A stretch of DNA of 47,113 bases from positions 1 through 47,113 of the forward strand of contig NZ_JPEN01000115.1 of the NCBI RefSeq assembly GCF_000767835.1. Direction: 5' to 3'. The translations under genes were made by a program, and so were the position numbers. Under the pieces are notes generated by a model. That model had not been told where the DNA came from, ran no database searches, and worked only from the letters and a program-made list of their open reading frames with translations. Position 1 is the stretch's first letter, and each line of letters begins with the position of its first letter. This DNA is from Streptococcus sinensis. Its GTDB lineage: Bacteria; Bacillota; Bacilli; Lactobacillales; Streptococcaceae. Positions 11,478 through 20,639 of this stretch are shown here, piece by piece.

Positions 11478-12337
11478 GTGTTTACCGCACCTTTCTCTCT
11501 CAGTAGGACGGCTAATTTTTCCGCCTCACCTTTTTCTTTTACAAGGGCAATGATACAGCCACCTAAACCGCCCCCACTCATTTTGGCGCCTAAGGCACCA
11601 TTTTCGACAGCCAGGCTAACCAGAGCATCTGCTTTGGGACAGGAAACACCCAGCTGAGTCAATTTCTCGTGCGCTTTGGTCATAGTTAGTCCCATGGTTA
11701 GCAGATCTTTTGCAGCGATGGCCTTTTCTACAATTTTAGTCAAATTACCCAGCTCCTGTAGTAGAGGCAAGGCTTTTTGTCCTTGATTCTCCACAACTTT
11801 GATAGCCTCGCGGGTATGCCCGTAAATACCGGTATCAGCAATCAGTAGATAAGCATTCAGATTCAGTTCAATCTCGCTGAAGCCCAGATTGCGGATGAAT
11901 TTGATGGCTACATCGCTAAGACAAGTTTTAGCATCTAGACCACTAGGATTCATATGAGCAATCATCTCTGCCCGATTGACTAAGATTTCTAGAGTCTGAT
12001 CATCCAACTCCTCTTCAAAATAATCAAAGACAGCTCGAATAGCCGCAATACTGACCGCCGCAGACGAGCCCATCCCTCTTTTCTCAGGAACCATGGATTC
12101 CACCTGACAGCGAATTCTAGCTTCCTGTTTCCCCAAATGTTCCAGACTCGCAAAAACAGCCATGGACAGGGTATCGTCCTTGTAGAGAGTCCAGGTGGAT
12201 TCAGATGAAAATACTCGGCAAGTGACCTCAATATTATTCAGTGGCAGGGAGATAGCTGGATAGCCATACACGACCGAGTGTTCCCCCATTAAAATTATCT
12301 TACTATGTGCCGTCCCGACACCTATTTCTTTTGTCAT
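11459..12337 (-). CDS. mvaK1: Mevalonate kinase
   Basis: Phosphorylates mevalonate at the 5-hydroxyl; in streptococci the enzyme is known to be feedback-inhibited by diphosphomevalonate. 292 residues. GHMP motifs: GTAHSKIILMGEHSVVYGYP (residues 8-27), the ATP loop EKRGMGSSAAVSIAA (85-99) and the C-terminal KMSGGGLGGCIIAL. First gene of the minus-strand operon mvaK1-mvaD-mvaK2-fni. An AGAAG site precedes the ATG. No near-consensus promoter stands out in 12338-12420, although AT-rich -10-like hexamers occur there. Confidence 0.97.
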   Translation of the reverse strand: MTKEIGVGTAHSKIILMGEHSVVYGYPAISLPLNNIEVTCRVFSSESTWTLYKDDTLSMAVFASLEHLGKQEARIRCQVESMVPEKRGMGSSAAVSIAAIRAVFDYFEEELDDQTLEILVNRAEMIAHMNPSGLDAKTCLSDVAIKFIRNLGFSEIELNLNAYLLIADTGIYGHTREAIKVVENQGQKALPLLQELGNLTKIVEKAIAAKDLLTMGLTMTKAHEKLTQLGVSCPKADALVSLAVENGALGAKMSGGGLGGCIIALVKEKGEAEKLAVLLREKGAVNTWIESL

Positions 12338-12420
12338 TTTTCTTCTCGATAAATCTTTCTCTCCTTTTTATTTTAATATACTTTTACAAAAAAAGCGATT
12401 GTTATCTTTGTTTTTCCACG

Positions 12421-12453
12421 ACAAAAAAACTCCAGCATTTCCAGTCTGGAGTT
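12421..12453 (-). terminator. Terminator of the cppA-serine hydrolase unit
   Basis: On the minus strand AACTCCAG (12453-12446) and CTGGAGTT (12435-12428) form an 8-bp stem followed by a run of T. It separates this unit from the mevalonate operon. Confidence 0.85.
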
Positions 12454-12459
12454 CCTATT

Positions 12460-13395
12460 TTATAATTCTTTTTTGATCAGGTCCATTAGCTGGTTGCGAT
12501 CCAAAATCCACTGAGCTCGCTCATCTTTTTCATAAGTTCTGTTAGATAGAAAAATAACAGCCTTTTGCTCAATTCGGTTATACATAATAAAAGTACCCGT
12601 ATAGCCCGTATGATCCAACCAATTTCCATCTATATTCCATCCCAAACTGCGAGCCTTCCCTGCTTCTCTGGAAAAATTCTGGGTTAATTCAGAAGCGAAC
12701 TCATCCTGTAGATAATGCTCCAAGAAACGTTTCAAATCCTTTACAGTAGAAAACAGTCCTGCACTGCCAGCATGAATTCCCAGCACACGCGCCTTAGGAT
12801 CGTGCACCAAGCCCCCCTCTACACCTCGCACCGTCGGTACTGCTTCTTTTACAGGACCAAAACCAGTTTCTGAAAGCTGCCAAGGATCAAAAATTTCCTG
12901 CTGAAAGAGAACATCTAAAGACTTGTCAAACATCTCTTCCAACATAAAACCTAATAGCAGAAAATTGACATCTGTATAGCGAAATGACCTATCTTCAAGG
13001 ACAGTTAGGCGGTTAAGTGCTGCCTTCAGCTCTTGAGCATTCAACTCATTACGATGGGGAATATAAGGATCCAGCCCAGAGGTATGGGTCAACAGCTGCC
13101 GCACCGTGACCTGATTATCATGAAAAGCAGGATAATAATGCCTCAAAGGCCGATCCAGCTCTAGAGAACTGCTATGAAACAAAAAAGCAGCTACAGTCCC
13201 AACGCCAACCACCTTGCTGACGCTGGCCAAATCATAAACCAGCCCTGGCCGTGTTCCCTCCTTGCGACTGGGATCCGCCAGTCCAAAGTAAAAGTCCAGC
13301 CATTGTCCATCCTGATACAAAGCCAAACTGGCGCCAGGATAAATTCCCGCCCTCAGCTGTTCATCAATTTTTCCAAGAATCATTTCGATACTCAT
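12460..13395 (-). CDS. Serine hydrolase of the beta-lactamase/PBP (class C-like) family
   Basis: Protein of 311 residues with the acyl-serine motif SVSK (Ser58, Lys61), a second-motif tyrosine in RYTDVNF, and HTG in place of KTG in LDHTGYTG near the C-terminus. No signal peptide or membrane segment is seen, so it is probably cytoplasmic, which argues against a role in antibiotic resistance. Relatives include esterases and D-aminopeptidase-like enzymes; the substrate is unknown. Its ATG overlaps the cppA stop (ATGA), so translation is coupled to cppA. Confidence 0.85.
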   Translation of the reverse strand: MSIEMILGKIDEQLRAGIYPGASLALYQDGQWLDFYFGLADPSRKEGTRPGLVYDLASVSKVVGVGTVAAFLFHSSSLELDRPLRHYYPAFHDNQVTVRQLLTHTSGLDPYIPHRNELNAQELKAALNRLTVLEDRSFRYTDVNFLLLGFMLEEMFDKSLDVLFQQEIFDPWQLSETGFGPVKEAVPTVRGVEGGLVHDPKARVLGIHAGSAGLFSTVKDLKRFLEHYLQDEFASELTQNFSREAGKARSLGWNIDGNWLDHTGYTGTFIMYNRIEQKAVIFLSNRTYEKDERAQWILDRNQLMDLIKKEL

Positions 13396-14126
13396 GCTTC
13401 AAACCACAGTTCAATCTTATTCGGGTCTTGACTGAGTAAAAATTTATCAGACTTAGGTATGAAGATTTCCTGATTTTGAAAAACTTCTTTCAAAAGATTG
13501 GTATCCAAGGTGACTAGTTTACATTTCAGCATAGCCAAATCCCAAGTTTTTTCATTACTCACTGACAAGTCTGGCCCAAATGCCTCCTTAAAAACCAGAA
13601 AATCACAAGCATTCTCAATCTTTTGATAAAAGGCTTCCGCTTTTTCAACATCAGAAACATGAAGTTCCAGTACCTCAACATCAAACTGGCTGAGCCCAAT
13701 AAAATCCTCCTGCTTTTTAAATAATGGCACCTCTGCCACTTCTTTAAGAGAAGAAACCTCTGTCTCAGCATGTAGCAAAATCCGATCGCCTTCTGGAGAC
13801 AAAGCTTCAAAAGCGTAACCGACTTTGCCTCGGTAAAGTTTGAGACATTCCGGTTTTTGAGCTAATAGAGCCTCTATTTCTTTAGGCTCTTGCACTTTAA
13901 TTATGAGCCTTGATAATTTTTTAGGCCCTTTTACACGACGCGAGCGCATGCTTGGAGATTCTTCTAAAATCAATTTTTCTGTTTTAGTCTGATCTCCCAA
14001 AGATAACAGAGCAGCTTCTTCCAACAAGGATTTCATCCCTAGAGTTTTTACATAAAAATCTTGATTAAGATTGCGATTATTTACTTTTATTACCGGAATA
14101 ATCCTTGTAATATGATTTGTACTCAT
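13392..14126 (-). CDS. cppA: CppA family protein (putative C3-degrading proteinase)
   Basis: Resembles streptococcal CppA, reported in the literature as cleaving complement C3. The N-terminal half (IIPVIKVNNRNLNQDFYVKT, LGMKSLLEE) has the fold pattern of glyoxalase/VOC domains. A second, weaker copy occupies the C-terminal half (VEVLELHVSDVEKAEAFYQK). No protease catalytic motif or secretion signal is visible, so the annotated protease activity is not supported by sequence alone. I start at the ATG at 14126, which has GGAGG 5 nt upstream; the open frame continues to a TTG that lies within that ribosome site. 244 residues. Confidence 0.9.
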   Translation of the reverse strand: MSTNHITRIIPVIKVNNRNLNQDFYVKTLGMKSLLEEAALLSLGDQTKTEKLILEESPSMRSRRVKGPKKLSRLIIKVQEPKEIEALLAQKPECLKLYRGKVGYAFEALSPEGDRILLHAETEVSSLKEVAEVPLFKKQEDFIGLSQFDVEVLELHVSDVEKAEAFYQKIENACDFLVFKEAFGPDLSVSNEKTWDLAMLKCKLVTLDTNLLKEVFQNQEIFIPKSDKFLLSQDPNKIELWFEA

Positions 14127-14300
14127 AACTTCCTCCAAACCATTTTATTGTAATAGATTTTGATTTTTTTTACAAGAAATTATGCGCAAATCAACAATTT
14201 TTTAAACATTTTATCTGACCATATTAAAAAACTGAACGAGACGAAAACAGTCCAGTATTCTCCGACCCTTCAGACGATTAATAAGTGGACAGCTGCCAAA

Positions 14301-14329
14301 TAAAAAAGACCGAGATTTCTCTCAGCCTT
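14301..14329 (-). terminator. gla terminator
   Basis: Minus-strand RNA folds as AAGGCUGAGA-GAAA-UCUCGGUCUU: ten pairs including G-U pairs, capped by a GAAA tetraloop, followed by a U run (14306-14329 plus tail). Confidence 0.85.
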
Positions 14330-14339
14330 TGAATGTTTA

Positions 14340-15209
14340 TTATCCATAAATAGCTTTAAACAGAGCAACTGCTGCAATCCCTGCAAGAATCGGAGCTGCA
14401 ACGGGTACCCAAGCATACCACCATTTTGAATCACCCTTGTGTTCACCAAGGACTGATTTTGGCAAAATAGCGTGCAAGATACGTGGTCCGAGGTCACGGG
14501 CAGGGTTGAGACCTGGGCCAGTAGGACCACCAAGTGAAGTTACCAATGCCATAACTAGGAAGCCAAGCGCCAAGTGAGCGACAGAAAGACCAGCTGCTGT
14601 GTGAGGCGCAATTTGTGCTTTAAGAGCCAATTGAGAAAAATCAGCTTTTTGACCTGTTTGTTCAGCTAATTGCTTCATGTATTGAAGAGCTTCTGCTCCG
14701 AAGTAGTGTTTTGTCAAGCCCATTGCTGCGAAGAAAAGAACAAAGGAACCAACAAACTCATTGACAAACCCATTGATTGTTGCTGCTTTACGAGATTCAG
14801 GCGTTCCGTGATCCAGACTTGAAATTGTTGAGAAAGTACCTAAAATATTATTAGGTTTTTCTGTTTTTAAGTAGTAAGGATGATGTGTTGCCACAACCAA
14901 AGCCTGTCCAAAGATCGCACCCAAAACTTGCGCAACGATATATGGAGCCACTTGTCCCCATGGGAAGTATCCGCTAATTGCAAGGCCTAAAGTGAAAGCA
15001 GGATTGATGTGGTTACCTGAGACATTCCCAAACATCAGAGCTGGAATCATAACCCCCATACCATAACCAACGGCGATGACCAACCAACCACTTTGATGAC
15101 CTTTGGTGCCCTTTAATTCAACATTGGCTACAGCACCATTCCCCAAAATGATGAGGATAGCTGTTCCTAGAAATTCTGTGGCATATTTAATAGCCCAATT
15201 GAAATCCAT
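14340..15209 (-). CDS. gla: Aquaglyceroporin (Gla-type MIP channel)
   Basis: Integral membrane channel of 289 residues, the length of the lactococcal Gla protein, which passes both water and glycerol. The two NPA boxes are present: NPAF at residue 69 and NPARD at residue 235. The Asp after the second box is the usual glycerol-facilitator marker. A long loop (about residues 110-215, including YYLKTEKPNNILGTFSTIS) separates the halves, as in Gla. Promoter on the minus strand overlaps the divergent pepX promoter. Ribosome site AAGGAG precedes the ATG. Confidence 0.95.
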   Translation of the reverse strand: MDFNWAIKYATEFLGTAILIILGNGAVANVELKGTKGHQSGWLVIAVGYGMGVMIPALMFGNVSGNHINPAFTLGLAISGYFPWGQVAPYIVAQVLGAIFGQALVVATHHPYYLKTEKPNNILGTFSTISSLDHGTPESRKAATINGFVNEFVGSFVLFFAAMGLTKHYFGAEALQYMKQLAEQTGQKADFSQLALKAQIAPHTAAGLSVAHLALGFLVMALVTSLGGPTGPGLNPARDLGPRILHAILPKSVLGEHKGDSKWWYAWVPVAAPILAGIAAVALFKAIYG

Positions 15210-15233
15210 TTAATTTCTCCTTAAAAAATTTTT

Positions 15234-15274
15234 TAGACAATCTATATTTTATCAAGTATAATGGATAATGTAAA
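15234..15274. promoter_or_regulatory. Overlapping divergent promoters for gla and pepX
   Basis: Plus strand (pepX): TAGACA (15234-15239), 17 bp, TATAAT (15257-15262). Minus strand (gla): TTTACA (15274-15269), 17 bp, TAAAAT (15251-15246). The two promoters share about 30 bp, so polymerase can occupy only one at a time. Confidence 0.75.
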
Positions 15275-15309
15275 GGTCATTTTAAATAAAAACAAGAAAA
15301 AGAGGAAAA

Positions 15310-17598
15310 ATGATGCATTTTAATCAGTATAGTTACAGTAAGACAGCGCCTGAGCAAATGAAAGAGGAGTTGTCCCAGCTGGGCTTTTCTTTTGATCCGC
15401 AACAGCCGAATAAGAAAAATTTTGAACATTTTCTGCGTCGCTGTTTCTTTCTCTATCAGAATACCGATTACCTGCTCCAAGCCTGGGCTGCAGATAGCGA
15501 AACAGACCTGCTGAGCTTCTTCCAGTCTGATCAAGAACTGACGGCTGAGGTCTTCTACATGACTGCCTTTCAACTCCTAGACCTTGTGCCTTTTATGGAT
15601 TTCACCGATCTTGAGAAATTCCGGACGGAAAGCAACTTCCCTATCGTTTACGGCGATCTATTGGAAAACCTCTACCAGCTGCTCAACACTCGAACCAAAA
15701 ACGGCAATCTGCTGGTTGATAAGCTAGTCAGCGAGGGTTTGATCCCCGAGGACAATACCCACCACTACTTCAACGGCAAGAGTCTGGCAACTTTTACCAG
15801 CCATGATGCCATCCGCGAGGTGGTCTATGTAGAAAGCCGAGTTGATACCGATGGAGACGGCCTGCCAGATTTGGTCAAGGTCAGCATTATCCGCCCCCGC
15901 TATCAAGGGCAAGTCCCAGCTGTCATGACAGCTTCTCCTTATCATCAAGGGACCAATGACCCGGCCAGCGACAAGGCTCTCCACAATATGAATGTAGACT
16001 TAGCAAAAAAAGAGCCCCATCAAATCACAGTACAAGAGCCTGAGCTCAAATTGCTCCAGCTGGATTCGCCGGATTCTGCCCAAGAAGTCTCTGAAGCCGA
16101 GGAAAAACTAGATCATATCGGCACCTACACGCTCAATGACTACTTGCTGCCTCGCGGCTTTGCCAATCTCTACGTGTCTGGAGTGGGAACCAAGGACTCT
16201 GAAGGTTTGATGACCAGCGGCGACTATCAGCAGATCGAGGCCTATAAGAATGTTATTGATTGGCTTAATGGCCGCTGCCGAGCCTTTACTGACCACACGC
16301 GCCAGCGGGAAATCAAGGCCACTTGGTCCAACGGCAAAGTCGCAACGACCGGCATTTCCTATCTGGGCACCATGTCCAATGGATTGGCTACAGCTGGTGT
16401 AGATGGACTGGAGGTCATCATTGCCGAAGCTGGTATTTCTTCTTGGTACAACTACTACCGCGAAAACGGCCTAGTCACCAGTCCCGGTGGCTACCCAGGA
16501 GAGGATTTTGAATCTCTGACCGAACTGACCTACTCCCGCAACCTGAGGGCTGGTGACTACCTACGCCACAACGACGCTTATCAGCAAAGTCTAGAGCAAC
16601 AGCACAAGGACCTAGACCGACAAACTGGAGATTACAATCAATTTTGGCATGACCGCAACTACCTGATCCATGCAGATAAAGTCAAGGCCGAAGTCGTCTT
16701 CACCCACGGCTCTCAGGACTGGAATGTTAAGCCCCTCCATGTCTATAATATGTTCCGAGCTCTGCCATCTCACATCAGAAAACATCTCTTCTTCCACAAC
16801 GGTGCCCATGTTTACATGAATAACTGGCAGTCCATTGACTTCCGCGAAGCCATGAATGCTCTTTTATCTAAAAAATTACTTGGGCATGCTTCAGACTTTG
16901 AACTACCACCAGTCATCTGGCAGGACAATAGCCAAGCTCAAAACTGGCTAACCTTGGAGGACTTCGGTGGACAAAAGAACTACTCTCATTTCCACCTAGG
17001 TAAAGGCTCTCAAGAGATTCAAAACCAATATCCAGAAGAAGACTATAATCGTTTTGCTAAAAACTACCAAACCTTTAAAAATGAGCTTTTTGAAAGCAAG
17101 GTCAATCAGATTACTCTAGACTGGACCTTGGAAAAGGACCTCTTCCTCAACGGAGCAAGCCAACTCAATCTTCGCCTCAAATCCAGCACCGATAAGGGAC
17201 TGATTTCTGCTCAATTACTGGACTTCGGACCAGCTAAACGCCTTACTCCGATTCCCACACCGATTGAGCCTAGAGTCATGGACAACGGCCGCTACTATAT
17301 GCTGGACAATCTGGTTGAACTCCCCCATACTGAAACGCCTCACCGTGTCATTACCAAAGGCTTTCTCAACCTGCAAAATCGGACAAACCTACTGACTGTC
17401 GAAGAGATCATCCCTGACCAATGGATGGAATGTTCCTTCGAGCTACAGCCAACCATCTACAAGATGAAAAAAGGCGACCAGCTCCGCCTCGTCCTCTACA
17501 CCACTGACTTCGAGCATACCGTTCGCGATAAAACCGACTATCAGCTGACCGTTGATTTAGATAAGTCTAGCTTAGAATTGCCAAATATGGTAGAATAA
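15310..17598 (+). CDS. pepX: Xaa-Pro dipeptidyl-peptidase
   Basis: Cytoplasmic serine peptidase (S15) that removes Xaa-Pro dipeptides from imported peptides. 762 residues, full length. The nucleophile is Ser350 in [12 protein letters not shown], with Asp470 in [10 protein letters not shown] and His500 in NGAHVYMNN. The helical N-terminal domain drives dimerisation in the lactococcal enzyme, and the last 200 residues form the jelly-roll domain. Two consecutive ATG codons open the frame; either could be used, with AAGAGG just upstream. Confidence 0.98.
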   Translation: MMHFNQYSYSKTAPEQMKEELSQLGFSFDPQQPNKKNFEHFLRRCFFLYQNTDYLLQAWAADSETDLLSFFQSDQELTAEVFYMTAFQLLDLVPFMDFTDLEKFRTESNFPIVYGDLLENLYQLLNTRTKNGNLLVDKLVSEGLIPEDNTHHYFNGKSLATFTSHDAIREVVYVESRVDTDGDGLPDLVKVSIIRPRYQGQVPAVMTASPYHQGTNDPASDKALHNMNVDLAKKEPHQITVQEPELKLLQLDSPDSAQEVSEAEEKLDHIGTYTLNDYLLPRGFANLYVSGVGTKDSEGLMTSGDYQQIEAYKNVIDWLNGRCRAFTDHTRQREIKATWSNGKVATTGISYLGTMSNGLATAGVDGLEVIIAEAGISSWYNYYRENGLVTSPGGYPGEDFESLTELTYSRNLRAGDYLRHNDAYQQSLEQQHKDLDRQTGDYNQFWHDRNYLIHADKVKAEVVFTHGSQDWNVKPLHVYNMFRALPSHIRKHLFFHNGAHVYMNNWQSIDFREAMNALLSKKLLGHASDFELPPVIWQDNSQAQNWLTLEDFGGQKNYSHFHLGKGSQEIQNQYPEEDYNRFAKNYQTFKNELFESKVNQITLDWTLEKDLFLNGASQLNLRLKSSTDKGLISAQLLDFGPAKRLTPIPTPIEPRVMDNGRYYMLDNLVELPHTETPHRVITKGFLNLQNRTNLLTVEEIIPDQWMECSFELQPTIYKMKKGDQLRLVLYTTDFEHTVRDKTDYQLTVDLDKSSLELPNMVE

Positions 17599-17632
17599 TA
17601 GTTGAATTTAAATACTGAGGAGAATTTCTATT

Positions 17633-17932
17633 ATGATGAATATGCAATCCATGATGAAGCAAGCTCAAAAGCTTCAGAAGCAAATGGAAAAAGGCCAAGA
17701 AGAGCTGGCTGCGACAGAATTTACTGGCAAATCTGCCCAAGATTTAGTTGCAGCGACTTTAACTGGCGATAAAAAAGTTGTAAAATTGGAATTTCAAGAA
17801 GCAGTTGTCGATCCAGAGGATTTGGAAACTTTATCAGATATGACCATTCAGGCCATCAACAGCGCTCTTGAGCAGATTGATGAAGCAACCAAAAAGAAAT
17901 TGGGAGCATTTGCAGGAAAATTACCATTCTAA
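17633..17932 (+). CDS. YbaB/EbfC family nucleoid-associated protein
   Basis: Small DNA-binding protein of 99 residues of the YbaB/EbfC family. It has a charged coiled N-terminal segment ([19 protein letters not shown]), then a beta region ([20 protein letters not shown]) and a C-terminal helix. Family members form tweezer-like dimers that bind DNA without strict sequence need. It starts 34 nt after pepX with its own AGGAG site and may be co-transcribed with it; a clear terminator follows. It is not next to dnaX or recR here, the usual bacterial context. Confidence 0.92.
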   Translation: MMNMQSMMKQAQKLQKQMEKGQEELAATEFTGKSAQDLVAATLTGDKKVVKLEFQEAVVDPEDLETLSDMTIQAINSALEQIDEATKKKLGAFAGKLPF

Positions 17933-17966
17933 CTTTGGCTAATAAACTTATTCACCAGCTATAAAG

Positions 17967-18007
17967 AAAACTCTAGGCAGAAATTTTACACTGCTTAGAG
18001 TTTTTTT
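17967..18007 (+). terminator. Terminator after the YbaB gene
   Basis: Stem AAAACTCTAgGCAG / CTGCtTAGAGTTTT (17967-17980 and 17991-18004), one mismatch, followed by T runs. Confidence 0.9.
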
Positions 18008-18070
18008 GTGACTTCATTTGTCTTTATTGTATCAGCTATATTCTAGCATGATTGCTAAAATCAGCATTTT

Positions 18071-19825
18071 TTATGTAAAATTAAATAAATCTACTGCTTT
18101 ATTCATGAGGAGGATGGCATACTCTGGATTATCTCTCAGTCTTTTGATTGAATTTTGAACCAGTTCTAAATCATCTGTGATAATCCCATCAACTCCTAGC
18201 CGGAAGGACTTGGCCACTGCATCCTCGCTATTAATCGTCCAATCATACAAGAGTTTGTCCGAAGTCCAAAGTTTAAAAACGAAGTTTTCATCTAAGGTTG
18301 AATACTCCATGGTGTAGCCTGAGGCCTTTGTCCTTGGGAAAATCGTATTATAAGGTAGGATGAAAAAGGTTGGGATTGACGCATCATATTTACGCACCTT
18401 ATCAATCACGCGATAGTCTAAGGACTGGAGCTGATGCCCGTAAATTTTAATCTTGGCTCCATAACGAGTCATGAAGCGCTCCATCATATCCTCAGAATCT
18501 AAATGACTGGTCTTAATTTCAATCAAAAGCCTTTGTCCTAATTGATTGGCTCGCTCCAAATAGCTATCAAAACTGGAAATTTTTGCTGAATAGCCATTTT
18601 CAAAAATGTCTAAAGAAGTAAGCTCATCCAAAGTCAGCTCTTGTGGCTTGGCATTGACACCAGCCAGCTGGCGCAAATTGGCATCGTGCATCATGACAAA
18701 TTGACCATCCTTGGTTTCTTGCACATCCATTTCAATATAATCTGGTTTGAGAAGGGCAGTTTTTTCTAGTGATTCAACCGTATTCTGGACGCCATTGGCT
18801 TGGGAAACTCCTCGATGAGAAATCGTAAGCGGGATGTTTTCCAGCGGGAAATTTAAATAGACAAAGCTTTCAATCGCAAATACAGCACTGGTGGACAACA
18901 GTACAAACCAACGCATTAGGGGCAACCCTTTTCTATGTTGGTATTCCGCGAAAGAACTATCTGTCAAAAAGGCAATAAATTTAAGCAGGAAATAGGCCAA
19001 CATGAAGTAATAAGCCAGCTTAATCAAAACATAATTGACCATGGCACTGGCAAAAGAGATGGCATTCGACTGGCTATCGGCATATTGCTGAATCACTAAA
19101 ATTGGGACAGTGATGAGAAGAAATAGTAAAAAACTTTTAATGAGCAGCCAAAAGAGACTCCAAGAATAATAAAGGACTCGTTTTTGGGTTTTCTGCAAAC
19201 TGTAGCGAATGGCCTCTCGTAAAGGGACATGCTCAAAAAATAACTGAGGCAGAGCAAACATGAGCCGAACGGCTGCCAAATATATGAGAATACCAAGAAC
19301 TGAAATCAAACCCTTCATCCAAACTGTATTCTGCAAATAGGTGACAATAAACTCCGGAATTAGAATTTTATTAAGATAATAAATCTTTAGGATATGGCGC
19401 AAAAAGGGAAAGAGAAATCCTGCATAAAGCGCTATAAACAGAATCTTACTGGGACGAGCATATTTAATCAAACTCCAACTATCTTTGAAAGTTTGCTTGA
19501 TAAATTGAAAAATGCTTCGCTCCTGCTTGTCTAAAAGATTGCGCACCCCCATAAAAATAAGGCCAATTTGGTAATAAGCTACTAAAAGATTGGCCACAAA
19601 TAGACCCACAAATCCTAAAGAAACCAGCCAATCAGAAGTTAAAACTCCCAGAGCATTATTATAAGAAAAAAAGAGGTAACCTGTCTGCTTGAGTAAGGTC
19701 TCAGCTGAAAATGAATTAAAAGGGATCCATGCGTATTCCATCAGCATAAAATCCAAAAAGAAGAGCACCAATAATTTATCAAGGTTCCGATAAAGTCTTA
19801 AAATTCCTAATCTTTGTGATTTCAT
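18071..19825 (-). CDS. Membrane-anchored glycerophosphodiester phosphodiesterase
   Basis: Protein of 584 residues in two parts. Residues 1 to about 325 hold roughly eight membrane segments of the family that precedes GDPD domains in Firmicutes. The C-terminal GDPD domain begins at SHRGVSQANGVQNTVESL (about residue 335), with the metal-binding Glu and Asp in IEMDVQETKDG and the following MMHDANLRQL. The expected activity is hydrolysis of glycerophosphodiesters to glycerol-3-phosphate and an alcohol, possibly from lipid or lipoteichoic acid turnover. The catalytic domain's side of the membrane cannot be fixed from sequence. Confidence 0.93.
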   Translation of the reverse strand: MKSQRLGILRLYRNLDKLLVLFFLDFMLMEYAWIPFNSFSAETLLKQTGYLFFSYNNALGVLTSDWLVSLGFVGLFVANLLVAYYQIGLIFMGVRNLLDKQERSIFQFIKQTFKDSWSLIKYARPSKILFIALYAGFLFPFLRHILKIYYLNKILIPEFIVTYLQNTVWMKGLISVLGILIYLAAVRLMFALPQLFFEHVPLREAIRYSLQKTQKRVLYYSWSLFWLLIKSFLLFLLITVPILVIQQYADSQSNAISFASAMVNYVLIKLAYYFMLAYFLLKFIAFLTDSSFAEYQHRKGLPLMRWFVLLSTSAVFAIESFVYLNFPLENIPLTISHRGVSQANGVQNTVESLEKTALLKPDYIEMDVQETKDGQFVMMHDANLRQLAGVNAKPQELTLDELTSLDIFENGYSAKISSFDSYLERANQLGQRLLIEIKTSHLDSEDMMERFMTRYGAKIKIYGHQLQSLDYRVIDKVRKYDASIPTFFILPYNTIFPRTKASGYTMEYSTLDENFVFKLWTSDKLLYDWTINSEDAVAKSFRLGVDGIITDDLELVQNSIKRLRDNPEYAILLMNKAVDLFNFT

Positions 19826-19998
19826 TTCTTTTCCTTTATTATTTTTTAGAAGTGTAGATAGTCTGGACCAGCCAACATCATACTTGGTCTGGAGGGCTGC
19901 CTGGCTGAGTTAAGGAAAAATCTGGCGGTCACAAAATGGCTCCAGCAAATCAATACTTGCTGTTTTTCCCTCTTGATTCTGATCCTTTTTTCACAAAT

Positions 19999-20025
19999 AA
20001 ATCTCAGCCTGTTCAACTGAGATTT
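19999..20025. terminator. Terminator downstream of rocS
   Basis: Perfect 9-bp stem AAATCTCAG / CTGAGATTT with a 9-nt loop. T-rich tails are modest on the minus strand. The rest of 19826-20031 holds nothing I can identify. Confidence 0.6.
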
Positions 20026-20031
20026 TCTTTA

Positions 20032-20526
20032 TTATCTTCCAAATAAACGGGCGAAGAAACCTTTGCTCTCTTGCTCCTGCACCTTCTCCTTGGCTTCATC
20101 CAGCTCCAAGAGGAGGGTTTCACGCTCACTCATAGCCTTGGCCGTCAGCTGCTGCTGCTGGTCCAGCTGTTTGTCTTTTTCTGCAATCTGCACATCCTTG
20201 ATACGGAGCTGCTCGTCTTTTTTAGCCAGCTGGCTATCTTTGGCCTTGAGTTGTTCATAAAGACGCAAAATCTCAGCATTTTTCTCATCCACTAAAATTT
20301 CCATCAGCTCGCGCTGCTTGACTTCTTCACTGACCGGCTCGTCTTCAAAAATCGTCTTTTTGTAAATTTCTTCTAACTTAATCAGGCCACTGCGAGTCAC
20401 AACTGTGACTCCTTTTTCATTTTTTTCTGTATCCTCCGGCGGCAAGGCCTTGACACGGTTATTGATTGCCTGACGGCTGATTCCTAAGATCTCGGCCAGC
20501 TCGCTGACTGTCTTTTCAATTGCCAT
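20032..20526 (-). CDS. rocS: RocS-type chromosome segregation protein (HTH, coiled coil, membrane tail)
   Basis: Protein of 164 residues in three parts. An N-terminal helix-turn-helix (TVSELAEILGISRQAINNRV, residues 6-25) should bind DNA. A long coiled coil (about residues 75-150) contains repeated KD-x-QL / EKDKQL units, and a short amphipathic tail GFFARLFGR should bind membrane. This layout matches pneumococcal RocS, described as tethering DNA to the membrane during chromosome segregation and protecting the nucleoid with the capsule system. The assignment rests on remembered similarity. GAGG lies 6 nt upstream of the ATG. Confidence 0.88.
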   Translation of the reverse strand: MAIEKTVSELAEILGISRQAINNRVKALPPEDTEKNEKGVTVVTRSGLIKLEEIYKKTIFEDEPVSEEVKQRELMEILVDEKNAEILRLYEQLKAKDSQLAKKDEQLRIKDVQIAEKDKQLDQQQQLTAKAMSERETLLLELDEAKEKVQEQESKGFFARLFGR

Positions 20527-20564
20527 AATTTCCTCTGAAACTTTTTCTAGATATAGTTACCTAA

Positions 20565-20593
20565 ATCTTATCATATCAAGGCTTAACTGTCAA
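20565..20593 (-). promoter_or_regulatory. rocS promoter
   Basis: Minus strand: TTGACA (20593-20588), 17 bp, TAAGAT (20570-20565). Confidence 0.75.
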
Positions 20594-20604
20594 ATAGAGT
20601 AAAA

Positions 20605-20627
20605 GTGAAGCGATCAATCTGCTCCAC
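20605..20627 (-). terminator. Probable rsuA terminator
   Basis: Minus strand GTGGAGC (20627-20621) and GCTTCAC (20611-20605) form a 7-bp stem with one G-U pair, followed by TTTTA. Confidence 0.5.
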
Positions 20628-20639
20628 TTTCCCAATTTC

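Noticed and set aside
14127-14138. Longer N-terminus for cppA
   Set aside because: The upstream start would be a TTG that lies inside the GGAGG ribosome site of the ATG at 14126.
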